Part shown: piece by piece, positions 38,388 to 49,100 of the stretch
Numbering within the stretch: position 1 is the stretch's first letter
How the letters are laid out: the number at the start of each line of letters is the position of its first letter
Assembly (NCBI GenBank): GCA_014607495.2
Contig: CP053162.1
Location: 4,906,469-4,970,468 of the forward strand
Origin: Carposina sasakii
Lineage: Eukaryota; Arthropoda; Insecta; Lepidoptera; Carposinidae
DNA length: 64,000 bases
Reading direction: 5' to 3'
Notes under the pieces: generated by a model
Told to the model about the DNA's origin: nothing
The model's database searches: none
The model's input: the letters and a program-made list of their open reading frames with translations, nothing else
Program-made: the position numbers and the translations under genes

Positions 38388-39446
38388 GTAAGTACCCACA
38401 AGAAGTGTTAATGTAGGCAGGTGCAATAGGTAAAGTGTGTTAGTGTTCTCGATAGTCCTACCTACCTATCCTGCGTTGTAAATCTATCTTACCTACGCTT
38501 CGGTTTCCTAGGTTTCTTTAGTTTGGTGACTCTTGAAGAAACATTCCGTAAATAGGGCGTCATTTTGCATACCTACGGGCGCTATATTATGGCACCGCTA
38601 TTCCGGGAAACTCGAGCTTTACACGAGGTGTTACTACTAATATAGCTGGAATCTTTTTCTTCTTCTTCAGCCTTTTGCAGTCCACTGCTGGACGTAGGCC
38701 TCCACCAGGGCACGTCACAAGGCTACTGCAATAGAGGAGTTATTGCCCATAGTCACCACGATAGGCAGGCGGGTTGGTGACCGCAGTCTGATTTTCACAT
38801 TATGTTGTCAGCATACCCTTAATCGCCTCGTACGTTACCCACGGGCAGGCAGGGGTGGTACAAACTCTACTCTGCCGGCACCACGCGGCTATAATAGCTG
38901 GAATATTAAAGTAAAAATCCACCGTATATATATTCTGATTTCATACAGTAAATGATTATCTCTATCAGAGATTTACAGAAAAAAATCTTTCTTAAATCTA
39001 TGATCTCTATTTATGATCTATTTTTTCATGGAAGATTTGGTTGGACTTTACTGTAGGTAGGGAAGGAGAAAACCATCCATCATACTTATCTCTCTACGGA
39101 CAATAATCTCTTTTTCAGCTTATTGATAACCTCGTGCTTAGCATTCGCAGCATATTGGTACACAAAATGTCTGCTGCTGCCAGACCAGCCTAGCAAATCT
39201 GAGAGCACTATGACGACACCCAAGAAGCACACAACACCAGACTCCACAGAGACGGCGGTTGTTACCGTAATAGAAACAATAACTGTGGAAGCGCAACCAG
39301 TGGAGACGCATCCACCGCAGGAGTCGCTGCCAATGGAAACGCAAGCGCCGGTGCCGGAAGCGCCGCCGACTGATGAGGATGACCTACCCTCGCAAAAACC
39401 TACGACGAGTCCAACGCAAAAACCTGTGAAATTTTTGTTGTATTAA
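38374..39446 (+). CDS. Candidate small secreted or membrane-anchored Thr/Pro/Glu-rich protein, two exons
   Basis: Exon 1 (38374-38387) is ATG GCC TTT GCA TT before the strong donor GTAAGT. Exon 2 (39119-39446) follows the acceptor CTTTTTCAG and stays open to TAA. The phases fit (2 then 1), giving 113 residues. The joined start, MAFAF then LLITSCLAFAAYWY, makes a convincing hydrophobic signal or anchor that neither exon shows alone. The rest is rich in Thr, Pro, Glu and Gln (e.g. TVIETITVEAQPVETHPP, DEDDLPSQ), with no Cys after the leader and no known domain. Codon use in exon 2 is richer in G and C at third positions than the flanks. I do not recognise the family. It could be mucin-like or a single-pass protein. 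A transposon-borne frame is possible, but no transposon ends flank it. Confidence 0.5.
38650..38892 (-). mobile_element. RTE-tailed SINE within the small gene's intron
   Basis: On the minus strand it ends GGAGGCCTACGTCCAGCAGTGG..CTGAAGAAGAAGA. Its body (GGTTGGTGACCGCAGTCTG, TTATGTTGTCAGCATACCC, GGTGGTACAAACTCTACTCTGC, read on plus) shares blocks with 6196-6280 and 55890-56085. It shares its 3' end with the RTE at 17993. Confidence 0.65.
39119..39446 (+). CDS. Small gene exon 2
   Basis: After a T-rich acceptor (CTCTTTTTCAG) there are 108 codons and TAA. The first about 20 residues continue the hydrophobic leader; the remainder is an acidic Thr/Pro-rich tail ending KFLLY. Confidence 0.5.
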
Positions 39447-39473
39447 AAATAACCATCTCTAAAATTATTCATC

Positions 39474-39683
39474 TATATAATATATCTATACGTATAATAA
39501 AAATGTAACGTATCGCTGTCTGCACATGTAAGATATATGAGAAAATATTATAGGAGACATTTATCAACCTAAAAGAATGATTTTTTGAATTTTTATCTGT
39601 GTGTTTGTGCACGCTACACTCAGAAACGGCTGAACCCATTTCGATGCAGTTTTCCAAAATATATTGTTACTTATCATAAACTA
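39474..39683 (+). mobile_element. Helitron-like repeat, 5' part
   Basis: It matches 48463-48670 block by block (TCTATAC.TATAATAAAAATGTAACG, GTTTGTGCACGCTA, CAGAAACGGCTGAAC, TTTCGATG). The 3' part with the CCACGCG..CACTAGT terminus is missing here. It begins only 28 nt after the small gene's stop. Confidence 0.55.
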
Positions 39684-40018
39684 AATAAAAGCTTATATTA
39701 ACAAACTCCAGTTTAAAAAACAAGCTTTTATTATTTGTTAATAAAATTAACTGATCAAATAAACGAGCCTAAGTTCGATAGCGTCGTTAAATTACGGAGT
39801 TCCTATGGGCACCTTCCAGCTCCATCATCAGATCAGCTCTATGTTATAGTAATATTGCATTGTCATCTGATTTATTATACATGCATGCAAAATTTTGGCT
39901 CAATCAGAAACCGGGAAATGGATCAAATTTAACTTGCAAGATTTGGTTACAGACAACGGGACAGGTGAAACTAAACAAGCTTCAGTTTAAAAAACATTTT
40001 TTTAAACATGCTTTTATT

Positions 40019-40500
40019 ATACAGGGTGTTTGTGACAGCCAGGCAAATATTTATACCATGACTTCAGACCATGATTCTGAGGCGGAAAACACTGAAAATT
40101 TACGCAGGAAAATTCCAAAATTTTCCGACATTTTTTCACATTTTGAGGGAAAATATGTTTTGTTCGTTTAATTAGGCCTTAGATAATGACTTAAAATTAA
40201 GTTTTACCCAAAAGATGATTTTCAAAAAAAAAGTTGCCTTCAAAAAAGTTCAAATAACTGGTCAACCCTAATGGAGAGTGAACCAAAAAACAGCAATGTG
40301 TCACACAATAACCAATAAACCCATTTAATTAGACACAGGATCACCCGATACAATTGGCGCGGAGAGCAAAGATTACTTACTGATACCTAATTAAAATCAA
40401 AAATACCTTTCCTGCGAGTTATAACACTGATGTATAACTCAACACAATGGTACTTGTTCAGCATTTCAGTATTTTCCTGGCTGTCACCTATACCCTGTAT
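40019..40500. mobile_element. 482-bp MITE with CAGGGTGT-type inverted ends
   Basis: The left end ATACAGGGTGTTTGTGACAG and the right end CTGTCACCTATACCCTGTAT are inverted repeats continuing through CCAGG and AAATA. No coding frame is inside. The AT flank may hold a TA duplication. The outer flanks at 39765-39835 and 40535-40610 carry two copies of another repeat (TTCGATAG..CGTCGTT, CACCTTCCAGCTCCATCATCAG). Confidence 0.6.
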
Positions 40501-41417
40501 AAGTATGTGTTAATATAATGAACTGCAAACAAACGAGCCCAAATTCGATAGGGTTGCGTCGTTTAATTACGGCATTCCTATGGCCACCTTCCAGCTCCAT
40601 CATCAGCCCCCGTATTGGCTATTTTTTTTTTATATTATATGTTTTTGATTCAAATTAATTTTGTGACGAAAATTACCCATTTTTAACCCTTTTAGGCCCT
40701 AAAGTTTAGGGCAGCAAAGACATGGCTGTCTTGTATACAAAAACCCTTTGCCTGCCGATCATTTAAATAAATAAAACAAAAATAAATGTCAATTTGACAG
40801 TGACAGTCCAACCTGTGCTGCCAACTTTGTCGCTTATCCCTTAAAACTGGTAATTAGGACCCTCCATCTAGACCCCTTTGTAATCGATGGTCTACAAAAA
40901 GTCTACGTAGTTAATTGAAACGTACAAACACAATATCAAATAAATTACTCTCACGTCCACAGTATTAAAGCCAAATAAAAAAAGGAAAGGTGACAAATTC
41001 ACTAGTGATTTGAAGGCGCATACGTATCGTCCGTACTGACCTTGATTAATTACCATAATCAAATAAAATCATTAAAAACTGACACAGTCTTTCTAGGTTC
41101 TTGCCTAAATCAGGACGGAGGACTTGCGCTGAAAGCTGTGCTTTGCACTTTCTTCTTACACACGAATTATAAACATGTAATTACTTTGGCTACCTGTAGT
41201 AGTTATATATAAAATACATAAATCTCTGTCACCTGCAGGGCCGGATTTAAATTAATTTCTTTTCAAATTATTTTCCAAATAAATTGAACAATTTTTTTCA
41301 GTTGAATTTTGTTTTTTCTGGAGTCCACGCGGACTGAGTCGGGGGCGTTCACTAGTATATAAATATAATCGGAAACAAGAATTATCTGAAATTAAATTTA
41401 AGTGTTACCGAACGGAA

Positions 41418-41830
41418 CCTTTCGAGCTCTTTTAGCCGAAAAATCGTTGATGATTTTGCTGAAATACAGTTCTCGGAGTAAATCGCTTTCAATGCTCAGA
41501 AGAGAAAGCTTTGATAGGCCATTTTGTCATCGTGATTCGAAGCCTATTTTTTTAAACTTTCAGTTTTGAAAATTAGCGCTCCAGTGCAATTTGATACCAT
41601 CAAAACCAAATACATTCTCAATGCAATTTCAAGGTTAGGGAATGTAGCTCTGAAATTTTGATCTTCGAGAATTTCTTAATAAAATGATTCTGGGTCTTTT
41701 CCATAGTCCTTTTTGTATGAGTCAATCAAAGACACAAATTGGACCAACTCATTGCCAAGGTCTAAATCATCCGTATAAACTTTTACCAATGCCTCTGCTG
41801 CAGCGTGAAAATTGTCCAGACGCGGATTCA
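41418..41830 (-). pseudogene. hAT transposase C-terminal relic
   Basis: In broken minus-strand frames I read VYTDDLDLGNELVQFVSLID, then ATFPNLEIALRMYLVLMVSNCTG, then SLLSIESDLLRELYFSKIIN and DFSAKRARKV. This is the C-terminal dimerisation region of a hAT (ZMYM1-like) transposase. At least one stop and other lesions separate the blocks, and part of the conserved core after SNCTG is altered. A tRNA-like phrase (TGGCTGAGTGG..TATTTGAATCC) abuts its 5' side at about 41805-41880. Confidence 0.75.
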
Positions 41831-42746
41831 AATACCCAACCTCTGAGGTTGCGGGCAAGAACCACCCCACTCAGCCACTGGGATATTCCCTCAAGATGGG
41901 TAGTAAATTGCAAGTGCTTATCAGGGCCCGATTTTGATATTTTACTGATTGCCTGATTGGAGTCAACAAATATAGATCAATGATTTCTGTTAATATTTAA
42001 GAATAATTATAATCAAACAATTATATAAAGAGCACATTTGCGATGGCGCCTAAGATATACAACAGGTTACCAAAATACATTTCGCAAAGTAGTAGTGAAA
42101 ATAAATTTAAATTACAATTATCAAATTATCCTTTTGACAAATGTTTTATACTGTAAACGACTTCTTGTCTGGAAAATAATTTATATGGCGCATGCTACAT
42201 GTTAATTTTAATACCCTATAAAAGCTACATTTTATATCTAAGGTGCTTTCCTACTGTTATATTTGTAGTTTCTTCAGTCCACGCGGACGGAGTAGCGGGC
42301 GTCCACTGGTAGTATGTAACTCAAAGGTACTCAATTAACTATCTTCTTAACATTATAAAAAGTTATAAGATCACCTTTTACTAAGAAATCAAAACTTAGA
42401 TCTTCTTAATATTTGAAATTTGAAATAAATGCGTAAGACAGTCAAGATCCGTATCCGCGGAATTTGACACCAAATATCCGTATTCGGATACGTATCCGCG
42501 GATATACATTTTTAACGATCCATCACATCACTAGTTATTTGGTTATGAATTCAGACAAGTTGGCAACACTGGTCACAATGGCCGATTGATTGTTTGACGA
42601 AGTGGCACTTCGATCGAATCGAAGCTCAGCAATAAAAATTGCATTAAAATTATTACTCTAGAGCTGGGTGTAGCGTGGAAATATGTATTAATCAATAGAA
42701 TTTAGTATTGTGCATTCGTTAATATTAACGTTGGGGTAATATAATC

Positions 42747-43146
42747 ATGTCTACCAGACGAGCTAGAATCAAAGCTGTTACATCTTTGCCACCTAGAAGA
42801 AAGAATATTGATGTTGGAGATAAAAAGACTAAACCTAAAGAGAAAGACAATGCCGAGACAGTAAAGAGTCCTAAAGATGTTACTGCTAAGAGTCAGGAAG
42901 TGGAGAAAGACAATGCTGAGACAGTAAAGAGTCCTAAAGATGTTACTGCTAAGAGTCAGAAAGTGGGTAATTCTCCTGTTATAAAACCTAGCACACCAGC
43001 CAATATAGCAGAAAACGTAACTGCAATCACTCCTGTAAAGGTACCTACACCTGTAGAAATTACTACCCCGGGTGTAGTTAGTCAAGCAAACAATGCAATA
43101 CAAAAGGATGCATCAGGCACAAACAAGAATAGTGATATACCTGATG
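42747..43146 (+). CDS. Bdp1: BDP1 exon 1
   Basis: ATG in the context AATCATGTC begins MSTRRARIKAV, a basic start typical of BDP1. It has two 63-bp tandem units encoding EKDNAETVKSPKDVTAKSQ. The donor is GTAAGT after phase 1. Confidence 0.9.
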
Positions 43147-46100
43147 GTAAGTTTGACATAAAAATAGTTTTCTCTCTTATAACTCCATATTATAAGCTTT
43201 TTGTATCTATAAAATATGGAAATAAACATTATGAAATTTCTTAATGTACAGATAAGTTATTTGGCTATACTGCATTGTGATAAAATCTTATTTTCTTTAA
43301 ATATGTAATTAAATTATGAATTCACAGACTATAGTGTGCCGAGTGTGCCTAGTGTCACCGAAGAAGCCATAATGGATGGAATCATTCTCCTTCAGCCGGC
43401 TAACTCAGCTCCAAAACCTATTGACTTGTTGAAGAATGACATCATATCTGATCATGCTGAGGTCCAGTTTGACCCAATAATACCTCTGCCTTCCCCTAGT
43501 AAAGTCCGCCCTAAGCTTAGACCAGTGCCCAGGCTGGCACCTTTGAGAAGAAACAGTGTTCAGGTATGCATATTATAAACACAAATATATATATATATAC
43601 ATAAACACAGTCAATGTTCCACTAGGATGGAATAAATTGCATTTTCTTTTTTTCCCTAAGGTCTTGTGTTATGGGTACTATGCAATAGTACTATACCTTA
43701 ACTCTGCATCTTTTGTTGATTATAAGCAATCTCTAAAAATTAATGATTTTTTATAAAGAATCATAAATTGCCAAAAATTTATAATTTATGAAATCTCTAA
43801 AAAATTATGATTCTTTATCAAAATTATAATACTAAACTAAAACTTAAAATTTTCACAAATGTACTTTTGTTTCTTTTTGCCATTTTTGTAGACAAAGTTA
43901 CAGAATCATTTGAGGGAAGACTTGCATTTAATTGGGTTTTTATAGGTACATTGCTATTTTAATCTAATATTCATTATGATCGATTCTGACAGTCACTCTT
44001 AAACCTAAACGTAAAATTAGTCCTACCTGTCCTTTTCTCTCTCAGCCATTTATGTTAAGAACGGAGAAAGATAGACCTGACTAAAATTAGGTTTACGTTT
44101 AAGTGTGACAGTCGAAATCAACTGTATTGGCTACAAATATCTGACCTTATTTAATACTTTGTGAGCTGGTTTTAATTTCTATTAAAAAGTTCATCTGTGT
44201 AAACCATTGTGTTTGCTTAGGTGGGAAACAGTAATAGACTGCCTGCCCAGATACAAAGGAATAATCTACTATTGATAGAATTTTTGTAATGGTCCAAATA
44301 TTGAGTTTGACATAATATGCGCTGAGCATTAAAGAAAAATAATCAAATTAAAGGCTAACAATGGTTTAATAAATGTAACAAGTTAACACAAATTATGTTT
44401 TGAAACCAAGCAAATCAAGCGCGAGGTGGCGAGACACATCTCACATCTAAGCGACAAATTAGCTAGCTATATAATAACTAGACAAAAGTGTACATTATGT
44501 ATTTTGTGTGTAAAATGAGATTGCAAAGCACTTCTTTCAGCACAAATTTATTAAATCCTGACTCCAGACAGAGTGTCTACTGTCCTAAACAACTTTTCTC
44601 ACAAAGTCATCACTTTCCTCTAGTTATGACAGGCAGCTGGCCGTAAAACAAACATCAAATTCTTGGCAATTGGAGTTTCGAAAGAAATCACGCATTATGA
44701 CAAAGATGCCTGAACTTATTTAACTTTTATGACTACAGGGAAGTGCAAGTGAATCGGAAGATGAATCACGTCGGGCGTTACACAGTGGAGGCCCCGGGAC
44801 ACCGTCACAGAGGAGAGACAACTCGCAGCTTAGCCAACTTCTGGCCATGCCTATGAGGTAATAAAATTAAACGAATAGTATTAAACCCATGGTCAAACCA
44901 TGTTTAGTTGATGGCGGCTGAGCTATATTGAGGAAATATTTTAATTTAGACTAGATAACCAACTACCATGCCAAATATGTTCAAACTCCCTTGGAAGCAT
45001 GGGAACATGCTTGCCATGATATGCCCCAGATGAAATAAAACTTTCATGATAATTTAAATTTAAAGTCTGAGCATATGGCAACCATCACTACTCCACGAAG
45101 GATCATTGACCTACCTAAAACTACAACTTATTTGTCACCCTATTGTTTATCCCTAAAGAGTTTGAGCAGAAGATTAGGGTGTTAGGTACCAAACCAATCG
45201 ATCGAGGCATCGATCGGTGGTAGAATGGATTAATCGACCTCAATCAATAGTTTCTTCCAACGTCAACCGATTCACCATCCGTCAACGTCATTGACTGACA
45301 TTCGATCGATTGGTTACACACACACACACACCATAGAATATACTTACTCTCTAACGAGTGCACACACACAATATCCAGTTCCGTCGATCGACGTTGACCG
45401 ATGCCATCCGTCGATCGTTAATCGTTCGATTGGTCTGGCCTATTACATCCTAGTACATATTTTCACTAGTTAGCCCATTAAGTCCCACGTACCACGATAA
45501 GCCTACCGCCGCAGAAAATAGTTTCTCTACATAATAGTGATTATTCTTTCAGAGAACCAAACAGGATACGAAATGATTCATTCACCAACCGTATACGCAC
45601 GGAATCCTTGAGTTCTATAAAGAGGAATGAACCTGCAGCCAGTAAGCTGAAGGTGGAAGTGACGGTGAATCGTGTCCGTAACGACTCGGTTTCGTCGAGC
45701 GTCAGTCAAGCGACGCTGCAGCAAGCGGCTTTGTCGCCTGTCAAGGAGAAGCAGTCCAAGTTAGTACAACATAGAAGATACCTATATTCACGCCCATTAT
45801 CCCCCAAAGAGGTTGTACAAATGTGTGCAAATTACACACCCACTTTTCACCAGGTAGCCCCATTATTAAGTCCCACGTGGTACGCAAAATAGGCGCACAG
45901 TCGTCGAGTTGCGGAAACATGCCCCTTTATATCATATCGTTTACATTTCCCACGTGGAAACGGACGGAAATCCCACGGGAAAAATATTTTTCCAGGATAA
46001 AAAGTAGTCTATCGTTCTATGTCCTTCCTCAGGTTCTAGATTACCTGTCTACTAAATTTTATTTAAATCGGTTCAGTAGTTTTGTTTGGCGGACATTCAA

Positions 46101-49100
46101 AGAGAATTACTTTTGGCTCCGCTAAGCTTAACATGGCTGATATGATAGACAGGAGGTTCTTTCTACGCCATCTTGTGAACACAGATCTGTGTAGGTATAC
46201 ATCTGTGTTTTTCTATTTGAAATGAAGAATGTACATTTTTTCAGACAACGTCGTCTAGAAGCGCACCGTCGAATGGCGGCAATGCGGCGCCGGCGTGAGA
46301 CTGTGAGGACTGAGGCACTCACTATGTATGACCTCATATTCTACAACCCCACCGAAAACCCTATTATGTAAGTACATACTATGATATGATACCAATATTA
46401 CAAAAAAAAATATATAATAATAATGTCCTCCGATAGTCAATCTCAACGGAGATTAGCCGACTGCGCAGGTGATATTATAGTGCACAAGTGTGTGCGCAAA
46501 TATGGGTGCACTCTCTATACCTTAACTCTCATAGTCCGATGGGAGAAAATGCCGACACGGAGAAAGATCAGACGGAAACAATATGTCTAGTGTATATTGC
46601 GGAAGGACGCGGATTAGCCCGCACCGACGCAGTAGAGTATCATCCGTAATAAATAATAATGCAGACATGTCCGCAACGTATTTACAAGGCCAAGTTACGT
46701 GCGTATCTGTCCTCACTCATCCGTAATCAAATCACGCATCATGGGAAGCCAACCTGTTATATCATGGGTCAAATATAACAAAATCTATGTACTTATAAAA
46801 TGTCTTGATTTTTTTTTTTGTTTAGTTTATCCCGAAGGAAAGGCAAGAGGAACTAAGCCCATACAGCCATTGTCTTTAGTAAATGATTTCTGAATTTATG
46901 ATGGATGATAATGATGATGATGAATGGAAACGTCGGGAAAATCCTCAAGAACAAGTGTAAAGTTAGTCAAAATCAAAATTAAAAATAATTGCAGAAACAA
47001 CTTACATTGGCCCATGAATAGATCGTATTCCGACTAAAGTTTTACTCAGCTTACCTGCATATAAAACCATGCACACGCACTAGATTCACATCACACAAGT
47101 AATCAAAATATGACTTATCTACCAGAAAACATCACTTTACGGACACATGCAAGCCATTTACAAATATTTTTTATTTTCACAAGAAAATTACACCTGCACC
47201 CTTCCAGCTTTTCCCGCCGAATCAAAATGTCTTGATGTTTACATTCCATTTTCAAACACGCAGTCCCGACGAAGACGAGATAAAAGCGAAGGAGGCTAAC
47301 GCGAAAGAGGCCGAAAGGAAGGCTAAAGAGAGTTCAGAGGAGGATGAACCTCCTGCGAACGATGCTGCCCCGGTACCGCAGATCAAACTCGGACCCAACG
47401 GAGAGATTATACTGGATCAGCAGAGTTTGGTAAGTAATATAGTTTTTTTAAAATGTATTTGACATGTTGCTAAAACAATTTCTTGATAAGGTGTTGTGCA
47501 TACACACAGCCGTGTTCCCTAACAGCCAATTTCTATAACTGATCTTGACCGATTTTTTGCATATATCAGATTTAATCTTCAATTGTTTTCATAAAAAAAA
47601 ATAATTTAGGAATAAATAAATCCGAGATCCTTTTTGATCTCTCGTATTGAAATTGGCCGTAAATAAAGTCAGAAATGTAGGATCAGTGACAAGGTGTTAG
47701 CCCACACATTCTAAGGGTGCCGACATCACGTGAACGCCTAATGCGAGGACGCAAATAAGCGTCAGCGTCACCTCTAGAAAGTCTAAAAGACGCAAATACG
47801 TAGTCGCCGGCACTGAATGTGTTAACTGAAAAACCGAGTTTCTCAGTTGACGACATCCACAGAAACAGATTGGTGTATTCTAAGTGAAGCTCCGCCTCAG
47901 CACAGGAATTTATAATATTAAAGACAAGTCATACCTAGTACCTAAACGCACGAGCTACAAAATGGTTTCGGGCAAAAATAACCTATTTTCCATATCAATC
48001 TCATCACACAGGTAATAAAACAAACGGACAGCCAACGCAAAGTATCGGCAACGGTCCGCGAGGGGTCGTGGGGGGGCGGCGGGGTGTACCGCCGGCACGC
48101 GCGCACCGCCGACTGGGGGGCCGATGAGACGGTGCGGTTCTATCGGGCCCTCGCCGCGATCGGGACCGATTTCACGCTGATGCAGCCGCTATTTCCCACA
48201 CGGACTCGCAGGGATCTTAAGGTCAAGGTAAGGTCTTAGGTATATAAATAAGTAGTAGGATTTTGGGGGCTACAAATCTCAGTACGTTAACGGCTGCGTT
48301 TCGGTTTGGGATAGCGAGGATGGTCATGACATTTTGTAATTTTATTTATGTGTGAAGTTCAACGACGTTTTTTTACATGAAGTTATTTTGCTTAAGGATA
48401 ATAAAACAAACCTTGCTATCATACACATTCAAGTCGCACTTTAGGACATTTTTTTTTCATAATCTATACATATAATAAAAATGTAACGGTAAAACTGTCT
48501 GTACATGGAAGATATATAAGAAAAATATAATAGAATACCTTTATCAACGCAATAGTACCCAAAACAATAATTTTTGGAATTTTTGTCAGTTTGTCTGTGC
48601 GTTTGTGCACGCTAATCTCAGAAACGGCTGAACCGATTTCGATACAATTTTTAGGAATATATTGTGACAGGTCCCACTTAACATATAAGCTACTTTTTAT
48701 CCCGGACAATTTCGATATTTTTTTTTCTGTAGTCCACGCGTACGGAGTCGCGGGCGTCCACTAGTTTACAAATAAAATTAGTTTTACTTTAGGATTATGT
48801 AATTTATAACATTACTATTTTTGACAAAAAATACATTTATAGACACGGCTGTGTTCCTGAACTGGGCTAGCCAGAACTGAAGGATCGCAAAAGAGATCCC
48901 ACAGCCACGTTTATGATAGTGGTGTTATAAACCTAAATGACCATTGATAAAAGATACAAACACATAATCGTCAAAACCTCGGTATTTCAGTTCAAAAAAG
49001 AGGAGAGATTGAACGGCGCTCAAGTGGACAAAGCCCTCCGTTCCGCCACAACCTGGGACGCGGCACAACTACAAGAGGACTTCACAGCCGAGAGGATCGA

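Larger units (their letters stand above)
39447..42746. other. Repeat-filled interval between the small gene and BDP1
   Basis: Besides the elements listed separately, it holds two Helitron-like 3' termini (41318-41362 and 42267-42312, both with GTCCACGCGGAC..CACTAGT/CACTGGT) and at 42440-42510 a cluster of ATCCG units (TATCCGCGGA, TATTCGGATACG). The last about 200 nt before 42747 are presumably the BDP1 promoter and 5' UTR; no TATA box stands out. Confidence 0.5.
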
